A DNA stretch of 64,000 nucleotides from Flavobacteriaceae bacterium (GCA_024762795.1 JANTGS010000002.1:17273-81272); one strand, 5' to 3'; positions 36,970 through 46,415 are shown, numbered from the stretch's first letter. Made by a program: numbers and translations. Notes: generated from the letters alone by a model not told the origin.

Positions 36970-37833
36970 CTATCCCTTTAATGCCTCTGCACCTCCAACA
37001 ATTTCAAGGATCTCATTGGTAATAGCCGATTGACGGGCTTTGTTGTATTGTAACAGAAGTTCATCTCTAAGTTCTGTTGCATTATCGGTAGCCTTGTGCA
37101 TGGCAGTCATCCTTGCGCCGTGTTCAGAAGCAAAAGAATCACGAAGGGCTTTAAATAATTGGGTTTTTAATGATTTTGGCAACAGATTATGAATGATCTT
37201 CTTTTCTGAAGGTTCGAAAATAAAATCGGTTGTATTAGTCTGATCCTCATCAACCGGAGGAACAATGGGCAGGAATTGTTCTTCAGTTATGATTTGAGTT
37301 GCAGCATTTTTAAATTTATTATACACCAAAACAATTCTGTCAAAATTCCCGTCGGTAAACTGATCCATCAAATCCTGAGCCAGTACACTTACATTTTCAT
37401 AGGTCAGCTTATCAAAAATATTGCTTTCATTTCTAAAAATATTATGGGTTTTAGAAAGGATATCATTTCCTTTTTTACCTATGGTTAGCACAGAAACATC
37501 ACTGCCTGCGTATTTGGTATCGATCAATTCAAGGCTATGTTTAATAATATTAGAATTAAAAGCACCACAGAGTCCTCTGTTCGAAGTTATGGCAACGATC
37601 AGCACTTTTTTAGGCTGTCTTTGTACGGTAAAGGCACTTCCATCATTAACATCGAGAGAAGAGCTCAAACGCTGGATCAATTCGGTTAACTTATTTGAAT
37701 AAGGCCGCATCTCCACAATAGCTTTCTGAGCTTTTTTTAATTTGGCTGCAGATACCATTTTCATGGCGCTTGTAATTTGCATCGTTGATCCGATGGAAGC
37801 TATTCTGTTACGTATTTCTTTTAAGTTTGCCAT
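36970..37833 (-). CDS. atpG: ATP synthase gamma subunit
   Basis: Central stalk of F1, 287 residues. The N-terminal MANLKEIRNRIASIGSTMQI and ITSAMKMVSAAKLKKAQ and the C-terminal ALLLQYNKARQ-like region (RDELLLQYNKARQSAITNEI) are the two helices that form the rotor coiled coil. It is the last gene of the operon: atpD (beta) and atpC (epsilon) do not follow, and the transcript ends at a terminator. Confidence 0.95.
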   Translation of the reverse strand: MANLKEIRNRIASIGSTMQITSAMKMVSAAKLKKAQKAIVEMRPYSNKLTELIQRLSSSLDVNDGSAFTVQRQPKKVLIVAITSNRGLCGAFNSNIIKHSLELIDTKYAGSDVSVLTIGKKGNDILSKTHNIFRNESNIFDKLTYENVSVLAQDLMDQFTDGNFDRIVLVYNKFKNAATQIITEEQFLPIVPPVDEDQTNTTDFIFEPSEKKIIHNLLPKSLKTQLFKALRDSFASEHGARMTAMHKATDNATELRDELLLQYNKARQSAITNEILEIVGGAEALKG

Positions 37834-37899
37834 TTTTCTGTACTAATCCCTTCGGTAAAATGAAGGCTTTTGTTGTTTATTCTTTTTGTCAAAAATATC

Positions 37900-37954
37900 T
37901 TTCCTTTCAAAGGAAATTATAGGTCAATTTTATAAATTCAGTGATTACTGAATT
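37900..37954 (-). promoter_or_regulatory. Two hairpins between atpA and atpG
   Basis: The 119-nt gap is long for this operon. It holds TTTCCTTT-C-AAAGGAAA (37900-37916) and AATTCAGT-GATT-ACTGAATT (37935-37954), the second overlapping the atpA stop. Neither has a T-tract in the direction of transcription, so processing, mRNA stability or translational tuning is more likely than termination. Confidence 0.5.
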
Positions 37955-39533
37955 ATGCTTTATAGTTTGTAGCGAGTTCCTGGGCTACTTTAGTTAAAAC
38001 CTCGATGGCTTCATCTGTAAGTTTACCGGATTTAAGTACATTCATGATATCTGCATGTTTGTTTTTCAGAAACTCAATAAAATTAATTTCAAAATCTTTT
38101 ACTTTTTCAACAGGAACATCCCTAAGCAGGTTTTTAGATCCTGCAAAGATAATAGCAACCTGATCTTCAACTCTGTACGGGTCATTTTGAGCCTGTTTCA
38201 GAATCTCAACATTACGTCTTCCTTTTTCAATCACGTTTAAGGTTGCAGCATCAAGATCGGAACCGAATTTAGCGAAAGCTTCCAGTTCCCTGAACTGAGC
38301 CTGATCCAGTTTTAGAGTACCGGCAACTTTTTTCATGGCCTTGATCTGTGCATTTCCACCTACACGTGATACAGAAATACCCACATTAATAGCCGGACGA
38401 ACACCCGAGTTAAATAAGTCTGTTTCCAGGAAGATCTGACCGTCAGTGATTGAGATTACGTTGGTTGGGATATAAGCAGAAACATCTCCAGCCTGAGTTT
38501 CGATAATTGGAAGGGCAGTGAGTGAGCCTCCACCTTTTACCTTACCTTTTAAAGAATCGGGAACATCATTCATTTTTTCAGCAATTGAATCTTCCCCGAT
38601 AATCTTGGCAGAACGTTCCAGTAATCTTGAGTGCAGATAGAAAACGTCACCAGGGTAAGCTTCACGTCCCGGTGGGCGACGAAGCAGCAAGGAAACCTCA
38701 CGATAGGCAACAGCTTGTTTCGACAGATCATCGTAAATGATCAGAGCAGGACGACCGGTATCTCTAAAATATTCTCCTATGGCTGCACCCGAAAACGGAG
38801 CGTAGAACTGCATAGGAGCAGCATCTGAAGCATTTGCAGCGACAATAGAGGTATAAGCAAGAGCACCTTTTTCCTCAAGTATATTAGCAATATTGGCAAT
38901 GGTTGATCCTTTTTGTCCGATGGCTACATAGATACAGTAAACAGGTTCTCCTGCATCATAAAATTCTTTTTGATTGATAATGGTGTCAATGGCAACGGTT
39001 GTTTTACCGGTTTGGCGGTCACCAATAATCAATTCACGTTGTCCTCTACCAATTGGGATCATCGCATCGATTGCTTTGATACCGGTTTGTAAAGGCTGGG
39101 TTACAGGTTCACGGAAGATTACCCCCGGAGCTTTTCTTTCCAAAGGCATTTCAAAGGTTTCTCCTTCAATAGGGCCTTTTCCATCAATAGGTTGTCCCAG
39201 TGTGTCTACCACACGTCCGAGGATCCCCTCACCCACATTGATAGAAGCAATTCTTTTGGTTCGTTTAACAATGGCTCCTTCTTTGATAGCTGTTGATTCC
39301 CCTAAAAGCACAACTCCCACGTTGTCTTCTTCTAAGTTCAGTACAATACCTTCCAATCCGCCTTCAAAAGAAAGCAATTCGCCGTATTGCGCATTGGATA
39401 AACCATAAACACGGGCAATACCGTCTCCTACCTGTAAAACAGTTCCCACTTCATCCAAAGAGGCTTTGCCTTCAAATCCTGTAAGTTGTTCTTTTAAAAT
39501 TGCTGAAATTTCAGCCGGTTTTATTGTTGCCAT
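37953..39533 (-). CDS. atpA: ATP synthase alpha subunit
   Basis: Regulatory, nucleotide-binding subunit of F1, 526 residues. Walker A reads [15 protein letters not shown] (near 172) and the signature [14 protein letters not shown] is at about 375. It keeps the usual family order behind atpH. The partner beta subunit is not encoded in this window. Confidence 0.97.
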   Translation of the reverse strand: MATIKPAEISAILKEQLTGFEGKASLDEVGTVLQVGDGIARVYGLSNAQYGELLSFEGGLEGIVLNLEEDNVGVVLLGESTAIKEGAIVKRTKRIASINVGEGILGRVVDTLGQPIDGKGPIEGETFEMPLERKAPGVIFREPVTQPLQTGIKAIDAMIPIGRGQRELIIGDRQTGKTTVAIDTIINQKEFYDAGEPVYCIYVAIGQKGSTIANIANILEEKGALAYTSIVAANASDAAPMQFYAPFSGAAIGEYFRDTGRPALIIYDDLSKQAVAYREVSLLLRRPPGREAYPGDVFYLHSRLLERSAKIIGEDSIAEKMNDVPDSLKGKVKGGGSLTALPIIETQAGDVSAYIPTNVISITDGQIFLETDLFNSGVRPAINVGISVSRVGGNAQIKAMKKVAGTLKLDQAQFRELEAFAKFGSDLDAATLNVIEKGRRNVEILKQAQNDPYRVEDQVAIIFAGSKNLLRDVPVEKVKDFEINFIEFLKNKHADIMNVLKSGKLTDEAIEVLTKVAQELATNYKA

Positions 39534-39551
39534 ATTATTTATTGTTGTCGT

Positions 39552-40112
39552 TTAATTAAGTTTTGAAATGTATTGATTATCACTAAAATCTTCCATCACT
39601 GAGTTTAGAAGTCCGGTTACACTTGAATCGAGTTGCTGATCTCCAACGCGCAGGATATAACCTCCAACGATAGTGGGATCAACAATATTTTTTACGGTAA
39701 TCTCTTTGCCTACAAGCTCAGTTACCTTTTTTAAGAATTCTTTTTCCAGGTCTTTGCTTAAAGGAACTGCAGTTGTTACCAGTGCAGTTTCAATACCCTT
39801 AAGGTAATCGTAAATTAATACGTACTCCTTGGCTACGGGTTCCAGAAGTTCTATTCTGCCGTTCTCAATGAGCAAACTGATCACTTTTTCGGTAAGTGGA
39901 TTTACTTTTTTACCAAAGATTTCGGTCAGAACAGATCTTTTTACTGATGATCTGATCACAGGGCTTTTTAGCATAACCTGCAGATCTTTACTTTCAGAAA
40001 TAGCTTTACTGATCATGATCATATCTTTATTGATCTTCTCGGCAATGCCTTTATCCTTAGCCAGATCCAGGGTTGCTCTTGCGTAACGTAGTGCAGCTCT
40101 TGTTCCTTTCAT
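39552..40112 (-). CDS. atpH: ATP synthase delta subunit
   Basis: Peripheral-stalk protein linking F1 to b subunits, 186 residues. The family pattern is seen in RAALRYARATLDLAKDKG at the N-terminus and DPTIVGGYILRVGDQQLDSS near the C-terminus. It is 5 nt from atpF. Confidence 0.93.
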   Translation of the reverse strand: MKGTRAALRYARATLDLAKDKGIAEKINKDMIMISKAISESKDLQVMLKSPVIRSSVKRSVLTEIFGKKVNPLTEKVISLLIENGRIELLEPVAKEYVLIYDYLKGIETALVTTAVPLSKDLEKEFLKKVTELVGKEITVKNIVDPTIVGGYILRVGDQQLDSSVTGLLNSVMEDFSDNQYISKLN

Positions 40113-40117
40113 TAATA

Positions 40118-40618
40118 TTATTTTAAAGTGGCCTCATCCAGCATCTTTTTGATCAGATCCAATTGCTGATCTTTTGCGGACAATTCTTTTTTAATTACTT
40201 TCTCGGCTATTTCCACTGAGAGTTCTGCCACATGATTTTTTAAATCTGTAATTGCAGATTGTTTTTCCAGTTCGATACTGTTTTTGGCCATTTCAATCAT
40301 ATTGTTGGCCTGAATTTTAGCTTCATCTTTAGCTTCGGTAATCAGCTTGTCTTTGATGTCCCGGGCTTCTTTCAGCATGGCTTCTCTTTCGGCACGGGCT
40401 TCTTTTAAGATCTTCTCGTTGCCGGCTTTTAATTCAGCCATTTCTTCACGGGCTTTTTCAGCTTGCTCCAAAGCTTCCTTAATACCTTCTTCTCTTGAAT
40501 TTACAGCATCCAGAATAGGTTTCCAGGCATATTTGGTTAAAAGCCATAAAAGGAGAATAAACAGCAGGATCTGCCAGAAAAATAGTCCAAATGAAAAATC
40601 ATTAATTAGTTTATCCAT
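40118..40618 (-). CDS. atpF: ATP synthase b subunit
   Basis: A 166-residue stator subunit with one N-terminal membrane helix (LFFWQILLFILLLWLLTKYA) and a long charged coiled coil rich in Glu, Lys and Ala (about 40-150). Length and position between atpE and atpH are standard. Confidence 0.93.
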   Translation of the reverse strand: MDKLINDFSFGLFFWQILLFILLLWLLTKYAWKPILDAVNSREEGIKEALEQAEKAREEMAELKAGNEKILKEARAEREAMLKEARDIKDKLITEAKDEAKIQANNMIEMAKNSIELEKQSAITDLKNHVAELSVEIAEKVIKKELSAKDQQLDLIKKMLDEATLK

Positions 40619-40660
40619 AATTTTAATATATGATCATTTTTTGTTAAATTTTGAATTAAA

Positions 40661-40691
40661 TAATAGCTATAACCAACCGTTATAGCTATTA
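40661..40691 (-). promoter_or_regulatory. Strong stem-loop just after atpE
   Basis: TAATAGCTATAAC and its exact complement (40661-40673 and 40679-40691) form a 13-bp stem with a 5-nt loop, 9 nt past the atpE stop and 43 nt before atpF. There is no T-run. Such a 3' hairpin could protect atpE mRNA or give partial termination, raising c-subunit output relative to the downstream genes. Confidence 0.6.
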
Positions 40692-40699
40692 TTGGTTTT

Positions 40700-40894
40700 T
40701 TAGCCTACGAATAATGCGGCAAAGGCAATACCTTCAATCAACGCTGCTGCTATCAACATCGCTGTTTGGATCTTACCAAAGGCTTCAGGCTGGCGTGCAA
40801 TGGCGTCCATTGCTGAACCACCAATTCTACCGATACCGATACCGGCACCAATTACAATTAAACCTGCACCTACAATAGTTGGAATATCTCCCAT
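40700..40894 (-). CDS. atpE: ATP synthase c subunit
   Basis: Proteolipid of the c-ring, 64 residues, two helices joined by the polar loop RQPE (34-37). The ion-binding carboxylate is Glu54 in ALIEGIAF. The residue after it is Gly, not Ser or Thr, and no Gln is seen at the helix 1 site, so proton rather than sodium coupling is expected. The sequence is shorter than most c subunits but complete. Confidence 0.95.
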   Translation of the reverse strand: MGDIPTIVGAGLIVIGAGIGIGRIGGSAMDAIARQPEAFGKIQTAMLIAAALIEGIAFAALFVG

Positions 40895-40927
40895 AATATA
40901 TATAAATTAATAATTAAACATTCAATA

Positions 40928-42010
40928 TTAATGTGCTTCTTCATGTTCATGCTCTTCTACAGCAAAGCCGAAGTACAGGGCAGATAACATGGTGAAAATA
41001 TATGCTTGTAACAGAGCTACCAGTAATTCCAGAATTGAAAGGACAAATGCCAGTAAAAATGTTAAACTACCTCCTACCCAATTCTTAAAAATAAAAACCA
41101 ATCCGATAATACTCATCAAAACTACGTGCCCTGCCATAATATTTGCATACAAACGTATCATTAAGGCAAAAGGCTTGATAAATACACCGATCAGTTCGAT
41201 AGGGGCCAAAATAATTTTCATGGGCCAGGGTACACCGGGCATCCAGAAAATATGTTTCCAGTAATTTTTGTTTCCGGAAAATTGAGTAATGATAAAAGTT
41301 AATAGCGCTAAAGCCAGAGTTATAGCAATGTTTCCGGTAATATTTACTGATAAAGGAGTTAAACCAAATAAGTTTGCAAACCATATAAAGAAAAATATAG
41401 TCAGCAAAAAGGGCATATACTTTTTATAATGTTCTTCACCAATATTTGGTATAGCAATATCATCTCTGATAAATAAAATTATGGGTTCAAAAAATCTACC
41501 GATACCTGTGGCAATAGATCCTTTGGATAAAGATTTAGCTAAACTACTAAAAAGTAAAAACATGAGTAAACCTATAACCATAATCATAAAAACATTTTTG
41601 GTTATAGAGAAATCCAGGGGTTTTTCGTTCTCAGGATGTCCATGTTCATTTAACTCTAATTCTCCTTCTGCATTGGTCTTGTATATTTTATTATGATAAA
41701 GTTTATAGTAATTGCCTTTACTTTCCACAATTTCTTCACCATGATGAAATTTAGATGCTGAGAACATATGAAGACCATTATCCCATAAGATCACCGGTAG
41801 GGAAAATCCATAGTATTTACCGGTTTCACTGTCGTGAAAAAAAGTAAATTCATGAGAATCCTGGATGTGATGGTAAACAGCTTCTTTTATTTCGGCTTTT
41901 GCTTCGGCTTTTTCGTCAACACTTTCAACTTTTTCATGCTGTGCAAAAGAATTTACAGTAAAAAGAAATATAAAAAATGTAAGGAATTTTATTAAAAACT
42001 TACTTTGCAT
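40928..42010 (-). CDS. atpB: ATP synthase a subunit with exported N-terminal extension
   Basis: Membrane channel subunit, 360 residues. The C-terminal 220 residues hold the family helices, with the essential Arg in FALMIRLYANIMAGH. Ahead of them is an extension of about 140 residues that starts with a signal peptide (FLIKFLTFFIFLFTVNSFAQ) and is rich in His, Glu and Lys, ending in a new first helix (FMIMVIGLLMFLLFSSLA). This extension is usual for Bacteroidota AtpB; its function is not known. The C-terminus is His/Glu-rich (EEHEHEEAH). Confidence 0.94.
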   Translation of the reverse strand: MQSKFLIKFLTFFIFLFTVNSFAQHEKVESVDEKAEAKAEIKEAVYHHIQDSHEFTFFHDSETGKYYGFSLPVILWDNGLHMFSASKFHHGEEIVESKGNYYKLYHNKIYKTNAEGELELNEHGHPENEKPLDFSITKNVFMIMVIGLLMFLLFSSLAKSLSKGSIATGIGRFFEPIILFIRDDIAIPNIGEEHYKKYMPFLLTIFFFIWFANLFGLTPLSVNITGNIAITLALALLTFIITQFSGNKNYWKHIFWMPGVPWPMKIILAPIELIGVFIKPFALMIRLYANIMAGHVVLMSIIGLVFIFKNWVGGSLTFLLAFVLSILELLVALLQAYIFTMLSALYFGFAVEEHEHEEAH

Positions 42011-42084
42011 ATGCTACAATTTAATTCGCCTATAATATAGCTGCAAATGTAATATTTTTATTTAGATATAAAAATTGGAAAATT

Positions 42085-42462
42085 TTATTTTTTTATGATT
42101 TTGATAATACCTAATGTTTCAAATATCAGGCATATAACATAAGGAACAAAAAAAGCAGCAAATTCTATAATTTGAATTTTACCATCGAAATGATAATTAG
42201 GGTAAAAAACGATAAAAAAGACCAGGAACTTTATAAAACTCCCCGCCATAAAGAAGAAACCCAGATAATTAGGATATTTATTTCTCGAAAAAAAGAGAAG
42301 GGTATAGATCACCACAGCCAGTAAATAATTTACAAGATATGCCTTTATGATCTGGTTATCAAACAACGGTAAGTGATTAAAATGCAGAGCAGCCGTGTGT
42401 AATAAAAACACAACAGATAAAGAGATCAGGAGATAAAAGATAAAACGGCCAACAGGTTTCAT
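42085..42462 (-). CDS. DUF6168-like membrane protein in the atp operon
   Basis: A 125-residue protein with four hydrophobic helices (about 5-25, 40-58, 65-85, 95-118). It lies between atpZ and atpB, where proton ATP synthase operons often carry AtpI. It matches my recollection of the DUF6168 family in Flavobacteriales. A helper role in c-ring assembly, as for AtpI, is possible but unproven. Confidence 0.75.
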   Translation of the reverse strand: MKPVGRFIFYLLISLSVVFLLHTAALHFNHLPLFDNQIIKAYLVNYLLAVVIYTLLFFSRNKYPNYLGFFFMAGSFIKFLVFFIVFYPNYHFDGKIQIIEFAAFFVPYVICLIFETLGIIKIIKK

Positions 42463-42470
42463 TCTTAAAA

Positions 42471-42689
42471 CTATTTATTGATATTCTTTACCTGCTTAAG
42501 AAGATTGTAAAACGAAATAATTACACCGAGAATCGTTAGAATTATTGTGTAAATATTATTTTCATTAGGATATTTCTGATCAAGCCATTTACCAAAATAA
42601 GCTGCCAGAAAAATGGTGATTCCCATTTGCAGGCCGGCACCCGTTAAGCGAATATATTTGTTAAGCGGTTTTTTTGGCTTTTGCTCCAT
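42471..42689 (-). CDS. atpZ: AtpZ/AtpI-family protein
   Basis: A 72-residue protein with two helices and the family pattern LTGAGLQMGITIFLAAYFGK followed by WLDQKYP. AtpZ proteins act with AtpI in c-ring assembly or cation uptake for the ATP synthase. The start codon lies 29 nt inside the end of the bactofilin gene, so translation is likely coupled. Confidence 0.85.
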   Translation of the reverse strand: MEQKPKKPLNKYIRLTGAGLQMGITIFLAAYFGKWLDQKYPNENNIYTIILTILGVIISFYNLLKQVKNINK

Positions 42690-43059
42690 TTTGATTGATA
42701 TTTTTTACGGCTCCTTTCATGCTGCAGGAAGCATTGAATTCGGCTCCCGGTTCAACGGATAATTTTTCAAGAATCACATCACCGGTAATATGGGCGGTTT
42801 CTTTTAATGATAATAATTGATCAACGATGAGTTTGCCTGAAAAAGCACCCTCAATATCGGCATTGACACATTCAATGGTGCCGTTTACAAAACCATCCTT
42901 ACCAATAATTACCCGGCCTTTTGATTTGATATTCCCTTCAATCTTTCCATCAATTCTAAAGTCGCCATCTGAAGATATATCCCCTGTTAATAAGGTATTC
43001 TTTCCTATAATATTGATCTCTGATAATGGTTGTGCTACCCCTCTTTTTTCGCTAAACAT
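42661..43059 (-). CDS. Bactofilin (polymer-forming cytoskeletal protein)
   Basis: A 132-residue bactofilin. The repeat pattern of the right-handed beta helix is visible: LLTGDISSDGDFRIDGKIEG, RVIIGKDGFVNGTIECVNAD, GAFSGKLIVDQLLSLKETAH and ITGDVILEKLSVEPGAEFNA. Bactofilins form nucleotide-free filaments at the membrane. It sits between sprE and atpZ with 4 nt to the former and an overlap with the latter, so the cytoskeletal, secretion and ATP synthase genes share one transcript. Confidence 0.92.
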   Translation of the reverse strand: MFSEKRGVAQPLSEINIIGKNTLLTGDISSDGDFRIDGKIEGNIKSKGRVIIGKDGFVNGTIECVNADIEGAFSGKLIVDQLLSLKETAHITGDVILEKLSVEPGAEFNASCSMKGAVKNINQNGAKAKKTA

Positions 43060-43063
43060 CTCT

Positions 43064-45268
43064 TTAATCTTTTTTTGTGGTTAATGTATTTAATTTTTTA
43101 ATTGCTTTTTCAGCCAGTTTGCTTTCGTCGGTATTCGGGAAGTTGATCATGATATCATTCAACATCTTGTTACCCGCTTCAGTATTTCCTTTTTTAACTG
43201 CGATAAAGGCTTTTAACAGTTCGATCTTGGGTTCAATATCGGTGCCTTCATGATGTTTAATTTCATTAAGGCTGTAAAGCGCATAATCGTAATCACCTTC
43301 TTTATAGCAAACAAATGCATTTTTATAAATATATTCGGGGGAGTCTTCCTGAAAACTGTTTTTGGCAACAAACCCGGGATTTTTTATGATCTGGGCATAC
43401 CTACTCTCAGGATAATTATTAACGATTTCTTTCTTGTATTTATTGCTCAGTTCTGAATTAAAATTTTCATAGCATCTGAATAGATGATATTTAACCGGTA
43501 AGATCAGATTGGGGTTGGGATTAGCATTCAGATATTTTTCGAAGTTCTGTGCAGCGATCTCATAATCTCTAAACTGCTCCTTATAAATCAAACCCAAATT
43601 GTAATAAGCATTGTTGCGTAAATCTGTTAAACTGTCTAGCTGTGATTGCTCTTTTGGGATACTGCTAAGATAAAAATCGATATTATACCGCTGGGAATCA
43701 TCGGCTGCGCTGATCTCTTTTGCAGGAGGTTCGCTGTTTTTGCCTATCTGTTGTCCGGAAAAGATCCAGTTATCCTTTAAAGCGCGGTTTCCAAATTTTC
43801 TTTTGAACTCCTGCATTCCAAAACTTGCAACCTGAACATTGTAAAAATAGAATTTTCCGCTGTTTGCATTCTGTTTGGAGCCTACGGCATTAATATCCGT
43901 ATTCCCTGCCGTTAGTTGTTGTTGCTCTTCAATAATCTTTTTCTGTTCATCAACTTCTTTTAAGTGGGTGATATAACCTTCAAAAAATTGTTTCTGTTCA
44001 AAGGGCTCCATCGTGGCCAGCCTGAGGATGCTGTCGTTGGTCCTAAGAACATTTTCGTAATAGATCACTTCTTCCAGACTCTTGTTTTTCGCTGTGATAT
44101 GCCTGATCCTTTTGGTATTCTTGTCAACATTGGTAATTTGCAAAACGCTGTCGTAATAAGCTCCTGCAGTGATATAATTGCCCTCATTAAAAAAAAGATT
44201 ACCCAGTTGTTCATAGGATAAACTTTTTTGATAAGGTTTTTTGGTATTGGTTTTGATCGATTCTTTAAAAAAATTCACAGCATTATCTTTATTTCCCTGT
44301 TGAAAGGCAATCAGTCCGGCCTGATAGTAAAGTTCGTCAAAATAGGGTTTATTTTCATGGTCTTTGGCCAGATCTTTTAAAGCAAAGATTATAGCTTCGG
44401 TACTGTCTTTATCGGTATAATTTTTGGCGCGTTCTATTTGCGCATGAACCCTGTATTTATGGGGTACTTTTTTTAGATATAATAAAGATTCAAAGGCCAT
44501 ATTGGAAGAATCGATCTTATTTTCTTCCCGGTAGATCTGTCCGAGAATAAACATATTTCTCGAGCTCTGTACCGGATCTTTAAAGTAATAGGTTGCCAGT
44601 TTTAACTGATCGATCACATGTTGTGTACTGTCTAACTGCGTGTAGGCCATAGCCAGGGCAGTATGTGCCTTTTCGATGGTTTCTTCTGGCAACTCAACCT
44701 TTTTTATGATATTTTGAAGTGTTTCTATGGCGAGTCGCTCGTTTTGTATCCGTATATTCGATTTGGCCCTCCAGATCTTCAGGTCATAATACAGATCGGC
44801 ATTAGGGTATTTTTCTATAGCATAGGAAAAAGCTTCCAGTGCGGGTACAAAACGTTGCATGTAGTATCTTGATCTTCCCAGTAAAAAATAGGCATCATCG
44901 ATCTGGTTATTGCGTTCCAGATCATCGATAATCATCGAGTGTTTCTGAATAGCTTTCACCGCTTTTTCCTCTGCTTTTTCAAAATTCTGTGTTACCGGAT
45001 TTGCTGTCTGTGCCTGTCCGGGCATCGGGATTTCATCTTCTATCTTAAGCGGTTCAATGGGAAGGCGTTCCCAGTAATTGTCCTCATAAGTTTCGTCGAG
45101 TATTTTTTTGGCTTCACTAAAGGCTTCATCTCCATTAAAAAGCACATTGAATTTGGCATTCATTTCATGAAATCCACGATTTACGAAAGAATCTTTTTTA
45201 GTTGAACAACTAAAGAAAATAAAGAAGATGCCTGTAAAAAAAATATATTTTCGAATCCCTCTCTTCAA
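43064..45268 (-). CDS. sprE: SprE/PorW-like TPR lipoprotein, type IX secretion and gliding
   Basis: A 734-residue lipoprotein: signal peptide with lipobox FFSC (Cys21), followed by a region (FVNRGFHEMNAKFNVLFNGD) typical of SprE/PorW. The body is made of TPR-like helical repeats, for example DDAYFLLGRSRYYMQRFVPA near 125 and further blocks to the end (YAQIIKNPGF, YICYKEGDYDYALYSL-like). SprE (gliding bacteria) and PorW (Porphyromonas) are needed for type IX secretion. The gene is next to bactofilin and the atp operon, as I recall from other Bacteroidota, which supports the assignment. Confidence 0.85.
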   Translation of the reverse strand: MKRGIRKYIFFTGIFFIFFSCSTKKDSFVNRGFHEMNAKFNVLFNGDEAFSEAKKILDETYEDNYWERLPIEPLKIEDEIPMPGQAQTANPVTQNFEKAEEKAVKAIQKHSMIIDDLERNNQIDDAYFLLGRSRYYMQRFVPALEAFSYAIEKYPNADLYYDLKIWRAKSNIRIQNERLAIETLQNIIKKVELPEETIEKAHTALAMAYTQLDSTQHVIDQLKLATYYFKDPVQSSRNMFILGQIYREENKIDSSNMAFESLLYLKKVPHKYRVHAQIERAKNYTDKDSTEAIIFALKDLAKDHENKPYFDELYYQAGLIAFQQGNKDNAVNFFKESIKTNTKKPYQKSLSYEQLGNLFFNEGNYITAGAYYDSVLQITNVDKNTKRIRHITAKNKSLEEVIYYENVLRTNDSILRLATMEPFEQKQFFEGYITHLKEVDEQKKIIEEQQQLTAGNTDINAVGSKQNANSGKFYFYNVQVASFGMQEFKRKFGNRALKDNWIFSGQQIGKNSEPPAKEISAADDSQRYNIDFYLSSIPKEQSQLDSLTDLRNNAYYNLGLIYKEQFRDYEIAAQNFEKYLNANPNPNLILPVKYHLFRCYENFNSELSNKYKKEIVNNYPESRYAQIIKNPGFVAKNSFQEDSPEYIYKNAFVCYKEGDYDYALYSLNEIKHHEGTDIEPKIELLKAFIAVKKGNTEAGNKMLNDIMINFPNTDESKLAEKAIKKLNTLTTKKD

Positions 45269-45351
45269 AATGTTACCGGTTGGGTTTTTAAAACTTTTTA
45301 TTAAATGATCATTGTTTTGGGGATGTAAAAGTACAAATAAAATAAAATACT

Positions 45352-46062
45352 TCAGGCTTTCAGGTAAACTTTGTATTCGGGATAGAGATTACACATTTCT
45401 TCTTCCAGTTTTGGAGGAACCAAATTTATAAGGATATAAACAAAAAGGCTAAAGACAGTAAGAAAGAAGGAGGAAAGAAAAAGTGCTGTTGAATTCAGGG
45501 TAAAAGTACTGTCAAGGTTGACGTATCTGAGTAATTGTATAGGAATTTGAATTGAAATAATAAAGAGTAAACCCGATTGTTTGATCACCTCATCAAGCAT
45601 CCATTTTTTACCGGTTCTTTTAAATCTTCTTTTAAGTTTTAAATTGTACCTGAATCCAAATATTACCGGAAAAATAAAGATGATCCAGAATGCAACGATC
45701 ATTATTAAAATAACATGTCCGGTAAGTTTTAATGTTGAAAAAACAATTAAAGAGATGGTCAGGGTGATGATGATCTTCGGCAGTTTAAAATAGTCTTTAA
45801 AGATCTGCCATAAAACTCTCCAGTAACGCTTGTTTACCGCTTTTGATTTGTCTGCAATCACGTCCATAAACCCAAAGACACCAAATTTTTTAAAGGCTTT
45901 GTTCTTTGCCTGGTCAAAACTCATACCGGGTTCTTTCTCCCAGATCGCTTCAATATCATTGGCTAGATGATCCACGAGTTCGGTTTGCAGATCGTACCAT
46001 TCTACAAAATGTGCTCTGGTAAATTTATACAGTTGGTCAATATGTTCCGGGTTGAGTTTCAT
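45352..46062 (-). CDS. Membrane protein paired with a PadR regulator
   Basis: A 236-residue protein: a soluble N-terminal domain of about 75 residues (QTELVDHLANDIEAIWEKEP, FDQAKNKAFKKFGVFGFMDV) followed by four membrane helices. The N-terminal part resembles the DUF1700/HAAS-type domain that accompanies PadR regulators and may sense or hold the regulator at the membrane. The start overlaps the PadR stop by 4 nt. Function unknown. Confidence 0.75.
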   Translation of the reverse strand: MKLNPEHIDQLYKFTRAHFVEWYDLQTELVDHLANDIEAIWEKEPGMSFDQAKNKAFKKFGVFGFMDVIADKSKAVNKRYWRVLWQIFKDYFKLPKIIITLTISLIVFSTLKLTGHVILIMIVAFWIIFIFPVIFGFRYNLKLKRRFKRTGKKWMLDEVIKQSGLLFIISIQIPIQLLRYVNLDSTFTLNSTALFLSSFFLTVFSLFVYILINLVPPKLEEEMCNLYPEYKVYLKA

Positions 46063-46397
46063 CCTAAACTTAATTTGGGGTTTACCAGTTTTTGCATGGT
46101 TTTGATAAACTCTTCCAGCTCAGCTAGTTTATTAGCGGTTTCTTGGGTACCTTGTTCAGTGAGTTTGTAGTATTTACGCATCCGGTTGCCAATGTTTACA
46201 ATTTCAACATCCAGTAAACCTTCGGCTTCCAGTTTATGCAAGGCAGGGTAGAGAGCACCTTCGGTGATCTTTAACTCTCCTTTGGTAAGTGCTTTCACTT
46301 TTTGGGTAATTTCATAACCATACATTTTATCCTGCTCTTCCAGTAGTTTCAGGATGATGGTTTGTAAGGATCCTTTGTATAGTTTTTGATTTGCCAT
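46059..46397 (-). CDS. PadR-family transcriptional regulator
   Basis: A 112-residue winged-helix repressor. PadR features: YKGSLQTIILKLLEEQ, KMYGYEITQKVKALTKGELK, ITEGALYPALHKLEAEGLLD, and a C-terminal helix for dimers. The ATG at 46397 is chosen over a TTG at 46403. A 16-bp dyad lies 19 nt upstream and may be its own operator. Confidence 0.9.
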   Translation of the reverse strand: MANQKLYKGSLQTIILKLLEEQDKMYGYEITQKVKALTKGELKITEGALYPALHKLEAEGLLDVEIVNIGNRMRKYYKLTEQGTQETANKLAELEEFIKTMQKLVNPKLSLG

Positions 46398-46415
46398 ATA
46401 CAAATATACATAAAA

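Noticed and set aside
38974-39408. 144-codon open frame antisense to atpA
   Set aside because: It is a mirror of a highly conserved gene; no independent signal.
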